A stretch of 64,000 nucleotides of DNA from Bacteroidales bacterium (GTDB lineage Bacteria > Bacteroidota > Bacteroidia > Bacteroidales > UBA932), in NCBI GenBank assembly GCA_017959005.1, contig JAGDBO010000008.1, positions 1 to 64,000 of the forward strand, given 5' to 3'. Positions 26,653 through 34,148 of this stretch are shown piece after piece. A program made the position numbers and the translations under genes. The notes under the pieces were generated by a model, which worked only from the letters and a program-made list of their open reading frames with translations, made no database searches and had not been told where the DNA came from. Each line of letters opens with the position of its first letter. Within the stretch, counting starts at the first letter, position 1.

Positions 26653-27555
26653 ATGCTTTCCAAATTACTTAAACTCAGATATTTTGCTATAGCAATAGTA
26701 GTTCTGTTTGTTGCATCATCCTGTGTAGAGGGATCTCGCAAGTACAAAGAGCTACAGGCTCAATTAGACTCACTTCAAGGCAATTACGGCTCTCAGAAAA
26801 ATCAGTTGGATGAGGTCTTTGCAACCCTTAACGAGGTGGAGGCCGGCCTTAGCGCCATAAGAGAGAAGGAGAACATTCTTACGGTAGAAAGTTCCAGGGA
26901 GGGATATGATATGACTCAGAGTCAGAAAGAGCGTCTGCAAACGGATATCTCCGTACTGCAAGGAGCTATCACTCAGTACAAAGAGAAGATTGAGCAACTC
27001 AAAAAAGAGAACAAGATAAAATCCGTAGAGTTCAAAAAACGTCTCAACGCCATCCAAAAGGAGTTGGAGGAGAAGAGTGAAACAATTGTAAAACTTCAGT
27101 CTGAGATTCAGCAGAAAAACCTTGCTATTATAAAGAAAGATAAGCAGATAGACAGCCTCGGCCGGCAGGTTACAGACCTTCAGGAGAACATCTCAAATCT
27201 CAACACACAGGGAGAACAGATGAAGGAAACCATTGCTACTCAAGACCGTGCGCTCTACTCCGCATACTACATCATTGGCACAAAAGATGAACTGGTAGAG
27301 GCCGGCGTCCTTACAAAGGGAGGGCTCTTCAGATCTTCAAAGGTCTCATATCAGGGAGAAAAGACAGCATTCATAAAGATAGATTACAGAGAGATTTCAA
27401 CCATCAACACCAACTCTCCAAAGGCTAAGGTTCTCTCCAACCACACTAAGGGCACTTACACCATTGAGAACGTAGACGGTGAAGCAATCATCACCATCTC
27501 AGACCCTGCCGGCTTTTGGGAGCAGACCAAATACCTGGTAATCCAAGTCCAGTAG
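26653..27555 (+). CDS. Coiled-coil lipoprotein, Cbp1-like
   Basis: 300 residues. Lipobox VASSC at about residue 23. Residues 30-200 form a long heptad-rich coiled coil with many Lys/Glu/Gln. The C-terminal 100 residues (YYIIGTKDELVEAGVLTKGGLF ... TYTIENVDGEAIITISDPAGFWEQTKYLVIQV) are beta-rich and resemble the Bacteroides family annotated as Cbp1 collagen-binding adhesin, a name I recall rather than could check. Surface or periplasmic role likely. Followed by the umuD promoter/operator. Confidence 0.65.
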   Translation: MLSKLLKLRYFAIAIVVLFVASSCVEGSRKYKELQAQLDSLQGNYGSQKNQLDEVFATLNEVEAGLSAIREKENILTVESSREGYDMTQSQKERLQTDISVLQGAITQYKEKIEQLKKENKIKSVEFKKRLNAIQKELEEKSETIVKLQSEIQQKNLAIIKKDKQIDSLGRQVTDLQENISNLNTQGEQMKETIATQDRALYSAYYIIGTKDELVEAGVLTKGGLFRSSKVSYQGEKTAFIKIDYREISTINTNSPKAKVLSNHTKGTYTIENVDGEAIITISDPAGFWEQTKYLVIQVQ

Positions 27556-27563
27556 CCCCTCTG

Positions 27564-27600
27564 TGACAAAAGGTGTCAAAGTGATTGGGCACCTTTGTCA
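27564..27600 (+). promoter_or_regulatory. Palindromic operator over the umuDC promoter
   Basis: TGACAAAAGGTG (27564-27575) and CACCTTTGTCA (27590-27600) form an 11-bp inverted repeat with one bulged A. The right arm contains CACCTTTG, a one-mismatch -7 element. ATG follows six bases after the palindrome. This is a natural site for a damage-responsive repressor. Confidence 0.55.
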
Positions 27601-27605
27601 TTGCA

Positions 27606-27929
27606 ATGGGTAAAGCGGAAACGGAGGCTATAACGGGGTTTCAATCTCCCGCACAAGATTACACTGAGGGTGTGATAGACCTCAACAAGGAGCTTGTTTC
27701 AAGCCCCAATTCCACCTTTTATGCCCGCGTGAGGGGCAACTCATTTGAGGCGCTGGGTGTTTCAGAAGGAGATATCATTGTGGTGGATAAATCTCTGATT
27801 CCCAAGGCAGGAGATCTTGCCGTATGTGTTACGGATGGGGAGTTTGTTCTAAAACGAATAAAGGCTAAAGAGAAACCCCTGCGCCTTTGGGGAGTGGTTA
27901 CATACTCCATAAAGAAACTAAGAAAATGA
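27606..27929 (+). CDS. umuD: UmuD-like S24 peptidase, Pol V accessory subunit
   Basis: 107 residues from ATG 27606 (MGKAETEAITGFQSPA); the longer TTG-started frame begins inside the operator. The S24/LexA-type fold is shown by FQSPAQDYTEG, the catalytic Ser in VRGNSFEALGVSEGDIIVVD and the catalytic Lys region VLKRIK. UmuD cleaves itself after DNA damage and then partners UmuC. Its last codons overlap umuC (ATGA), so the two are translationally coupled. A palindrome covers the promoter. LexA itself is not in the window. Confidence 0.88.
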   Translation: MGKAETEAITGFQSPAQDYTEGVIDLNKELVSSPNSTFYARVRGNSFEALGVSEGDIIVVDKSLIPKAGDLAVCVTDGEFVLKRIKAKEKPLRLWGVVTYSIKKLRK

Positions 27930-29254
27930 ATACGGAGAGATATTTTGGAGTGATGGATTGCAACAACTTTTTTGTCTCCTGTGAAAGAGTTTTCAATCCG
28001 GGTCTGGAGGGAAAACCGGTGGTGGTTCTCTCCAACAATGACGGCTGTGCAGTCTCACGCAGCCAGGAGGCTAAAGCACTGGGTATCAAGATGGGAACGC
28101 CGGCCTTTAAGATAGCGCAGGAGTATATTTCCAAGGGAGTGAACGTTCAGATGTGCTCCTCAAATTATACTCTCTATGCAGATATGAGCCGCAGGGTTAT
28201 GAGAATCCTTCGTTCCATCGTAGGCGAGGTGGAGGTTTACTCCATTGATGAGAGTTTTATAGAGTTCAGAGGAATGGATTTGGAGAGGATAAAAATGCTC
28301 TCAAGAGAGATTGTGGAGAAGGTGGCACGCTTTACGGGAATCCCTGTCTGCGTGGGAGTTGCAAAGACCAAGACTCTGGCAAAAGTTGCCAACAAATTTG
28401 CAAAAAAGTATCCCGGGTACAGAAGATTCTGTCTTATCTCTACGGAGGAGCAGCGGCTGGCCGCACTTAAACTTATGCCGGCAGAGGATGTATGGGGAAT
28501 TGGATACAGAACAATGAAACGCTTTAACACTGAGGGAATTAAAACGGCGTATGATTTTACCTGCCGCCATCCCTATTGGATAAAGAAAACTATGGGAGTC
28601 TGTGGATTAAGGGTTTACGAGGAACTCAACGGACGCAGCGTAATCTCACTTGGCAGGGCCAAGGATAAAAAGAGCATTACCACATCACGCAGTTTTGGAA
28701 CCATGGTTGAGAGCATAGAGCAACTGCAAACTGCTGTATCCAACTTTGCAACCTCATGTGCTCAAAAGCTTAGGGCTCAAAGCAGTGCGGCCCTATATGC
28801 AACCGTTTACCTTATGACCAATCCCTTCAGGGAAGATCTGCCTCAATACTTCAACAGCGCCGTAGTGGAGTTCCCTCAGGCAACCTCCTCTTCTCTGGAA
28901 CTTGTGGAGGGAGCCCTCAGTGCGCTGGATAAAATTTACCTTCCCGGTTTCAGATACAAGAAGGCCGGTGTTTTGGTAAGCGGAATAGTACCTAATGGCC
29001 ATATTCAGCAAAATCTTTATTACCAGCAGGATACTGAGAAACTTTCCCGTATAGACCTGCTTATGGATGATGTAAACAGAAGATGGGGAAAGGGGGCGTT
29101 GCACCTCGCCGTGCAGGGAAACTCCGCTCTCTACAATCTCAAGCGCAACGAGTATGGAGTAACTCCACGTGAAGAGGAGTGGGAGATGAGGCGTGAACAC
29201 CTCTCCTGCAACTACACTACAAATCTGCAGGAAGTTATTACGGTCCGTTGCTAA
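27926..29254 (+). CDS. umuC: UmuC-like Y-family DNA polymerase
   Basis: 442 residues from ATG 27926 (MNTERYFGVMDCNNFF). Error-prone translesion polymerase. Catalytic acidic residues lie in GVMDCNNFFVSCERVF and YSIDESFIEF; PVCVGVAKTKTLAKVANKFAKK is the fingers/palm signature, and the little-finger domain follows from about residue 240. Full length, with a UmuC-type C-terminal extension. The start overlaps the umuD stop. The promoter of the next operon overlaps its stop codon. Confidence 0.93.
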   Translation: MNTERYFGVMDCNNFFVSCERVFNPGLEGKPVVVLSNNDGCAVSRSQEAKALGIKMGTPAFKIAQEYISKGVNVQMCSSNYTLYADMSRRVMRILRSIVGEVEVYSIDESFIEFRGMDLERIKMLSREIVEKVARFTGIPVCVGVAKTKTLAKVANKFAKKYPGYRRFCLISTEEQRLAALKLMPAEDVWGIGYRTMKRFNTEGIKTAYDFTCRHPYWIKKTMGVCGLRVYEELNGRSVISLGRAKDKKSITTSRSFGTMVESIEQLQTAVSNFATSCAQKLRAQSSAALYATVYLMTNPFREDLPQYFNSAVVEFPQATSSSLELVEGALSALDKIYLPGFRYKKAGVLVSGIVPNGHIQQNLYYQQDTEKLSRIDLLMDDVNRRWGKGALHLAVQGNSALYNLKRNEYGVTPREEEWEMRREHLSCNYTTNLQEVITVRC

Positions 29255-29277
29255 CTAAAAGAAAATGGTTAACTTTG
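29248..29277 (+). promoter_or_regulatory. Promoter of the lipoprotein-rSAM operon
   Basis: TTG (29248-29250), 19-base spacer, TAACTTTG (29270-29277). It overlaps the end of umuC and predicts a leader of about 25 nt before the ATG at 29308. Confidence 0.7.
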
Positions 29278-29307
29278 AGCAAGAATAATCAGAAAACAAA
29301 GTACGCT

Positions 29308-29517
29308 ATGAAATACAGGGTATTAAGAAACTTCTTAAAGGGTTGTTCTTTGACAACGGCTCTGTTTATTTTCCAGGCCTGCTACGGTACTCCGCAGGGC
29401 TATAACGCCAATCTTGAGGAAGAAACCTATCAGACAGATACCCTGCAGACCTCTGCTGCAACCTCAGATATGCTTGAGGCTGAGGAGGTAACCAACAGCA
29501 AAGAAGAGTCTGAATAA
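29308..29517 (+). CDS. Small lipoprotein partnered with a radical SAM enzyme
   Basis: 69 residues from ATG 29308; an extended TTG frame begins upstream of the transcription start. The lipobox is FQAC, so the mature peptide starts at Cys with the sequence CYGTPQGY, and only about 43 residues follow, rich in Glu, Thr and Ser. The CYGxP motif after the lipidated Cys is the hallmark I recall for lipoproteins of the rSAM/lipoprotein system (TIGR04134-type); this one is shorter than I expect for that family. Its stop shares a base with the radical SAM start (TAATG). Confidence 0.7.
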   Translation: MKYRVLRNFLKGCSLTTALFIFQACYGTPQGYNANLEEETYQTDTLQTSAATSDMLEAEEVTNSKEESE

Positions 29518-30602
29518 TGAATCCCTTCCTGTTCCGCCGTTTCCGCAATCTGGAAACCAGGGTTCATGAACTAAACTATATCTTTTGGGAGTGCACTTTA
29601 AGGTGTAACTTAAGTTGCCGTCACTGCGGAAGTGACTGCTTCTCCTCTTCTCTTACTCCCGATATGCCTTTGCAAGATTTTCTGAAAGCTCTTGATACGA
29701 TGCCCCGCTCTTTAAACAACGCCAACAACAGAATCATTGTAGTTCTTACCGGCGGCGAGCCTCTGCTAAGACCTGATATCCTGGAGGTTGGAATGGCTTT
29801 AAATCATAGAGGCTTTTACTGGAGCATGGTTTCCAACGGCTTTCTCTATACGGAACAGATGCACAAACAGCTGATGGATGCAGGCCTTAAAGCGCTGACT
29901 ATAAGCCTGGACGGGGTGGAGGAAGATCACAACTGGATGAGAGGAAATCCGCAAAGTTTCCAAAGAACGCTTAATGCAATAAAGATTGCTGCATCAGACA
30001 AACGTCTTGATTTTGACGTGGTTACCTGCGTCAACAAAAGAAACTTAAAGAGGTTGGAAGAGCTTTATTCACTCCTTGCCGGAGTGGGCGTAAGAAAGTG
30101 GAGACTCTTTACCATCATACCCATAGGGAGAGCAGAGAAAGAGGCGGACTTGCACTTAACAAAGAGTGAAAAGGTTGAAATGATGGAGTTTATAAAGGCC
30201 CATCGGGAGAAAGAGAGTTGCAGCAAAACGAAAAGTGCTGATAGTCAAATAGATGTAGCATTCAGCTGTGAGGGATATTTAGGCAAGTATGAGGAGAAGG
30301 CTAGGCCTGTGCGCTTCTTCTGCCACGCCGGAATCAATATAGCATCCGTGCTTATAGACGGCAGAATATCAGGCTGTCCAAACATAGACAGAGACCTTTT
30401 CTCTCAAGGCAATATCTACCGGGACAACTTCTATGACGTCTGGGAAAACCGCTTTAAACCCTTCAGAGAGAGGAGTTGGGCAAGGCAGGGTATCTGCAAA
30501 GAGTGTAAACATTTTAAAAACTGCTTTGGCGGCGGAATGCACAACTGGAAGGGTGAGAAAGCAATCCTTCAACCCCTAACTTGCAATAAGATTGACTATT
30601 AG
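29517..30602 (+). CDS. Radical SAM/SPASM enzyme of the rSAM/lipoprotein system
   Basis: 361 residues. The [4Fe-4S] SAM cluster motif C-x3-C-x2-C is CNLSCRHC near residue 30, and the SAM-binding GGEP follows in VVLTGGEPLLR. The C-terminal SPASM region has the Cys series CHAG, GCPN, CKECKHFKNC and LTCNKID for auxiliary clusters. SPASM enzymes usually modify peptides. The directly coupled lipoprotein gene upstream, with its CYGxP motif, is the likely substrate or partner, matching the TIGR04133/TIGR04134 pairing known from Bacteroidetes. The chemistry and product are unknown. Confidence 0.85.
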   Translation: MNPFLFRRFRNLETRVHELNYIFWECTLRCNLSCRHCGSDCFSSSLTPDMPLQDFLKALDTMPRSLNNANNRIIVVLTGGEPLLRPDILEVGMALNHRGFYWSMVSNGFLYTEQMHKQLMDAGLKALTISLDGVEEDHNWMRGNPQSFQRTLNAIKIAASDKRLDFDVVTCVNKRNLKRLEELYSLLAGVGVRKWRLFTIIPIGRAEKEADLHLTKSEKVEMMEFIKAHREKESCSKTKSADSQIDVAFSCEGYLGKYEEKARPVRFFCHAGINIASVLIDGRISGCPNIDRDLFSQGNIYRDNFYDVWENRFKPFRERSWARQGICKECKHFKNCFGGGMHNWKGEKAILQPLTCNKIDY

Positions 30603-30622
30603 TTTTATTTTGTCTACCTTTG
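30592..30622 (+). promoter_or_regulatory. Promoter of the lipase-like gene
   Basis: TTG (30592-30594), 20-base spacer, TACCTTTG (30615-30622), 22 bases before the ATG at 30645. Confidence 0.7.
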
Positions 30623-30644
30623 AGCAGATAAAAGAGAGTGTAAT

Positions 30645-32465
30645 ATGAAAAGATTTTCAGAAAAGTTATTCCTCCTGAGTGTGATAGTTGCACTCTGCGG
30701 TGTTGTTGTTTCATGCCATAAGGAAGATAAACTTTCAAAAAATGACTCTTTCCTGGGCAAATGGTACAGGATAATTGAGCCAAATGAAGATTGGACCTTT
30801 GGCAATACCTACGATATCTACGAATTCTCAGAGGGAGGTTTTGCCAACTATACCCGTTATGTCTTCTTTAATGAGTATCCGGTAGAGAAGACAGAGATTA
30901 AAATCAGTTACACAGCAGATGGTAAAACACTGACACTCAACTCAAATGATGAAAGAGCAAGGGGCGTAGTAACTTGGCAGAGAGAAAAGGAACGCCTTCT
31001 TCTATACATAGACGGCTACCCTGTTTACTTGGAAAAAGTGAACAACACACTGGAGAAGGAGATAGAAACTTGGAACAAAGAAGAGAACTACCGTAAAGGA
31101 AATGATGACAGCGTTCCAAGCGGAGCTTCTACAGAGCTGGAACTTGTATATTCATCACTTAGAAACATCTATAACTACAACTACCCAAGCGTAGATTACA
31201 AGGGTGAACCTATAATTCTCTCCGCCTCTTTGGCCGTTTGCCTTTACAAAGCTTCAACTGAGATTAAATCTGTATTCATGGCCTGTCATGCCACTATTAC
31301 GAGCAATTTTGAATCTCCGTCCAACTACTATAAATACGGAGATATGAACTCTGACGTTGGAGTTTTCTCTTTGCTACCTTACACAGGAGGCGGTTCAGAT
31401 CTTTTAAAGCACCCTATGGTAATAATGCCGGACTACGAAGGATACGGCATAACTGCAGACAGAGCACATCCTTATCTGAATGAAGAAGTTACATCAAGAC
31501 AGGTTATAGACGGAGTTATGTATGGGCTCAAACTCTACCAAAAACTTGTGGATGAGGGAAAAGCCTGTCCTCTCTCAGACGATTGGAAATCTTTCTGCGT
31601 AGGGTATTCTCAGGGAGGAGCCGTAGCCCTTTCATCTCAGCGATATATAGAGAAACAAGATTTGGCGGACGAACTGCACTTTGTTGGCACTCTCTGCGGA
31701 GACGGACCGTATGACCCTATCGCAACATTGCGTTACTATTTTGACGATGACGGTACATCTTACGGAGTTTCCACAAAACATCGCAAGGAACAGCTTACAA
31801 TGCCTGTGGTACTGCCTCTTATAATTAAGGGAATGCTGGACAGCAACCTTGATATGCAAAGCCATAAACTCACAGATTTCTTTTCCAAACAGTTCTTAGA
31901 CACAGGCGTTATTAAATGGCTGGAAGATAAGAAGTTGGACAAAAATGACCAGAAATCAATAAGTATTATAAACAAGCTATGGTATGACATGTGCGAAAGT
32001 GGTTATACTGCTAGTGACGGTACCGTTTATTCTGCAGCAGATGTTCAGAAAATTTTTGTAGAGCACAGAAAGGAGAAAGGGATATTCAGCACCTCGTACT
32101 ACGTTACTGCAGATTTAAAAGAAGTTATGACGCCACAAGCATACGAATATTTAAAAAACACCAACAACTTTACATCACTTCCTAATGGCAATGACCCAAT
32201 GAAAGACCTTCACAGAGCGCTGATTATTAATAAGGTCTCTTATAACTGGGCCCCTAAATTCCCGGTAGTCTTTGCCCACTCTAAATATGATATGGTGGTA
32301 CCATACGGTAACTATCAAGCGTTCTCCAGTGAATACCCTTCTTTAAACTACAGAATAAGAGATAGTTATACCGGAGACCATCTTGATACCGGCACCGCCT
32401 TTTTCCTGGAAATGATAGGAACATTGGCAGAATACTTCCAATGGCTTGTTAATCAGTCAAATTAG
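30645..32465 (+). CDS. Lipase-like alpha/beta hydrolase lipoprotein
   Basis: 606 residues. Lipobox VVSC at about residue 23. Residues 35-130 form a beta-rich, lipocalin-like accessory domain (FLGKWYRIIEPNEDWTFG). The alpha/beta hydrolase domain follows: nucleophile elbow GYSQGG, an acid residue in HSKYDMVVPYGNY and a His in GDHLDTGTAFF, in the order of secretory lipases. The segment VIMPDYEGYGITADRAHPYL before the nucleophile is typical of that group. Envelope-anchored lipase or esterase is the best guess. Probably cotranscribed with the 17-residue-repeat gene 16 bases downstream. Confidence 0.75.
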   Translation: MKRFSEKLFLLSVIVALCGVVVSCHKEDKLSKNDSFLGKWYRIIEPNEDWTFGNTYDIYEFSEGGFANYTRYVFFNEYPVEKTEIKISYTADGKTLTLNSNDERARGVVTWQREKERLLLYIDGYPVYLEKVNNTLEKEIETWNKEENYRKGNDDSVPSGASTELELVYSSLRNIYNYNYPSVDYKGEPIILSASLAVCLYKASTEIKSVFMACHATITSNFESPSNYYKYGDMNSDVGVFSLLPYTGGGSDLLKHPMVIMPDYEGYGITADRAHPYLNEEVTSRQVIDGVMYGLKLYQKLVDEGKACPLSDDWKSFCVGYSQGGAVALSSQRYIEKQDLADELHFVGTLCGDGPYDPIATLRYYFDDDGTSYGVSTKHRKEQLTMPVVLPLIIKGMLDSNLDMQSHKLTDFFSKQFLDTGVIKWLEDKKLDKNDQKSISIINKLWYDMCESGYTASDGTVYSAADVQKIFVEHRKEKGIFSTSYYVTADLKEVMTPQAYEYLKNTNNFTSLPNGNDPMKDLHRALIINKVSYNWAPKFPVVFAHSKYDMVVPYGNYQAFSSEYPSLNYRIRDSYTGDHLDTGTAFFLEMIGTLAEYFQWLVNQSN

Positions 32466-32481
32466 AAAAAACAGAACTGAT

Positions 32482-32901
32482 ATGAAAAGACTTTTTGCAC
32501 TTTTTGCAGCAGCTCTCCTTTTGGTGGCAATGCCTTCAAAATCAGAGGCTCAGACCATAAGAGACAAGTATGGTGCTGCCGTAGGTAAGATTGAATCCAA
32601 CGGAGTCATCAGAGATAAATACAACTCTCAGGTAGGAAAGATTGAGTCTAACGGTGTTATCAGAGATAAGAACAACTCTCAGATTGGCAAAATAGACAGT
32701 GACGGAACTATCAGAGACAAATACAACTCAGCTGTTGGAAAGGTTTGCAGTGACGGAACTGTAAGAGACAAATACAACGCTCAGATTGGTAAGATAGACA
32801 ATGACGGAACTGTAAGAGACAAATACAACGCCTCCATTGGCTCCGCACGCGGCATCCCTAAAACCTGGGCCGGCGTATACTTCTTCTTCAATCTGAAATA
32901 A
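32482..32901 (+). CDS. Secreted protein of 17-residue repeats
   Basis: 139 residues from ATG 32482. Signal peptide ending at SEAQ (residue 24), then six tandem copies of a 17-residue unit of the form IRDKYNSQVGKIESNGV from residue 25 to about 124. A short aromatic tail KTWAGVYFFFNLK follows. The regular G-K-I..x-D/N-G pattern should fold as a beta solenoid or stacked hairpins, comparable to MORN or YD-type repeats, with no catalytic residues. The aromatic end may direct outer-membrane insertion. The fourth copy has a Cys (KVCSDG). A terminator follows. Confidence 0.75.
   Translation: MKRLFALFAAALLLVAMPSKSEAQTIRDKYGAAVGKIESNGVIRDKYNSQVGKIESNGVIRDKNNSQIGKIDSDGTIRDKYNSAVGKVCSDGTVRDKYNAQIGKIDNDGTVRDKYNASIGSARGIPKTWAGVYFFFNLK
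32554..32859 (+). repeat. Six tandem 51-bp coding repeats
   Basis: DNA repeats encoding the 17-residue units; neighbours such as AGAGATAAATACAACTCTCA recur with few changes. In-frame length means copy number could vary without breaking the gene. Confidence 0.8.
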
Positions 32902-32927
32902 CCTCTCAACTCCCGATAGTAAAAAAT

Positions 32928-32964
32928 ACCGCCGACTCTTTTAAGGGCCGGCGGTTGTTTTTAT
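32928..32964 (+). terminator. Intrinsic terminator
   Basis: ACCGCCG pairs with CGGCGGT, extended by CTC/GGG across one mismatch, followed by TGTTTTTA. It ends the lipase/repeat-protein transcript and faces the fimbrillin-like gene. Confidence 0.75.
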
Positions 32965-32985
32965 AAACTGATCTTTATCTGACCG

Positions 32986-33843
32986 TTAAATATCTTTAGG
33001 TGTGAATTTTGCCTGAGTAAAATTGTAAATGTGATTATTTGTCAAATATTCAGACGTCATCAGAGGGAATGTATAAATTGTAGCATTACCTACAAGTTTT
33101 ATTTTCAGATTGAAATTATAGTCAGGAGTTGATCTGTAAATAAAAGAAATAAAAACATCTTGAGTTAATGCACCGTCTGTTAAAGGAATATTTTCCAAAG
33201 TCACTGAACCATTATCAACTGCTGCAGAATTAGAGTTGCTATTATTCCTTGCTCTATAACCCATCTTATTGGCGGTTTCTTCCAATACCATTGTCTCTAT
33301 AGTACTGCTTCCTGTTGTATTTAAAAATTTTATTCCGCTAGGAATCTTAAAAAATGTGGACTGTGAATTAAATGTACCACCGCTAGTGTAAATACCATCT
33401 ACAATACTTCCTTCTCTGTATAAAAAATCATAGTTTCCAAGGTTGGCAAGAGAACCGGTTCCCTGATTTTCCATTGAACGAATCCACCAGTTATAACCAT
33501 CTTTCGTATTAGTATACGGATAGATAACTCTAATGCCGTGAGTTCCCGTTGCATACACACTAGATGCATTTGAAAATGTCGCTGTTGCAGTACCGGCGCC
33601 AGACACAAGAGTGAACATCTCATTGTTGCCGTACGCATCTATTACAGAAACTTTGTCCGAAGCACTCCAAACACGGTTTAAACCTGCTCCGGATGTTGTC
33701 AATGTTGTTTTTGTTCCAATATCATCTCTAGAAAGGGTTATTGTTACAGGACCTTTGGTAGGTTCTTTTGTTTTCTCTTCTTTCTGGCATGAAACTGCTG
33801 CAATTGCGCAACAGAGACTCAATATAAATAATCTTGCTTTCAT
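32986..33843 (-). CDS. Fimbrillin-like lipoprotein
   Basis: 285 residues. Lipobox AAVSC at about residue 19 followed by QKEE. The mature sequence has the fimbrillin/Mfa-like pattern: short beta strands, W.A.D.VSVIDAYG, an aromatic YPYTN stretch and a final YTFPL...L..NHIYNFTQAKF strand, which in type V pili contributes to donor-strand exchange. Could be a pilus subunit or a related surface lipoprotein; no other pilus genes are adjacent. A 43-residue open frame with its own promoter lies 20 bases upstream. Confidence 0.7.
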   Translation of the reverse strand: MKARLFILSLCCAIAAVSCQKEEKTKEPTKGPVTITLSRDDIGTKTTLTTSGAGLNRVWSASDKVSVIDAYGNNEMFTLVSGAGTATATFSNASSVYATGTHGIRVIYPYTNTKDGYNWWIRSMENQGTGSLANLGNYDFLYREGSIVDGIYTSGGTFNSQSTFFKIPSGIKFLNTTGSSTIETMVLEETANKMGYRARNNSNSNSAAVDNGSVTLENIPLTDGALTQDVFISFIYRSTPDYNFNLKIKLVGNATIYTFPLMTSEYLTNNHIYNFTQAKFTPKDI

Positions 33844-33863
33844 AGTCTTTCTTACTTTAAGGG

Positions 33864-33995
33864 TTAAAAATCAGAACCAGGAATAGATCCAGGAATAAAG
33901 AATTCACCGCTGCCACTTGCGCAGATAATGCCCTCAGATTTCACCTCCATGATGAAGAAGGCCGGGGCTTCATACAATTTTTTTTCTTTGTTCAT
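33864..33995 (-). CDS. 43-residue companion peptide of the fimbrillin-like gene
   Basis: ATG at 33995, TAA at 33866-33864. It begins MNKEKKLYEAPAFFIMEV, continues KSEGIICASGSGEFF and ends in Pro/Gly/Ser. The pattern M-K-rich, Y..P....., E(G)I(I)CASG recurs in short uncharacterised Bacteroidales proteins found beside fimbrillin-like genes. No signal peptide. A promoter with TAGTTTTG lies 26 bases upstream, so it opens the transcript. Function unknown. Confidence 0.65.
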   Translation of the reverse strand: MNKEKKLYEAPAFFIMEVKSEGIICASGSGEFFIPGSIPGSDF

Positions 33996-34021
33996 AAGCT
34001 TATGTTTTAATTGGTTTAGTG

Positions 34022-34040
34022 CAAAACTATGGTCTGACCA
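34022..34040 (-). promoter_or_regulatory. Promoter and small palindrome for the peptide-fimbrillin operon
   Basis: TAGTTTTG (34029-34022 on the minus strand) is an exact -7 match. Immediately upstream is the 11-base palindrome TGGTCAGACCA, in the spacer where a repressor could block RNA polymerase. Confidence 0.55.
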
Positions 34041-34060
34041 AAAAAATTTTGTAATGAGAA

Positions 34061-34091
34061 TTCAGTATTTTGAGCTGTCCGCCATACTGAA
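34061..34091. promoter_or_regulatory. Dyad in the divergent fimbrillin/LuxR intergenic region
   Basis: TTCAGTA (34061-34067) and TACTGAA (34085-34091) form a perfect 7-bp inverted repeat centred between the divergent genes. A LuxR-type regulator encoded next door is a natural candidate to bind it. Confidence 0.45.
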
Positions 34092-34148
34092 AAGTTGTCT
34101 ATTTGCATTTAAAAGGTATTCTTCCCATTTTTGTTTAAAATTTTTGTG

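Noticed and set aside
32554-32859. 51-bp repeats as a CRISPR array
   Set aside because: The repeats are contiguous, without spacers, and lie in a coding frame with a signal peptide.
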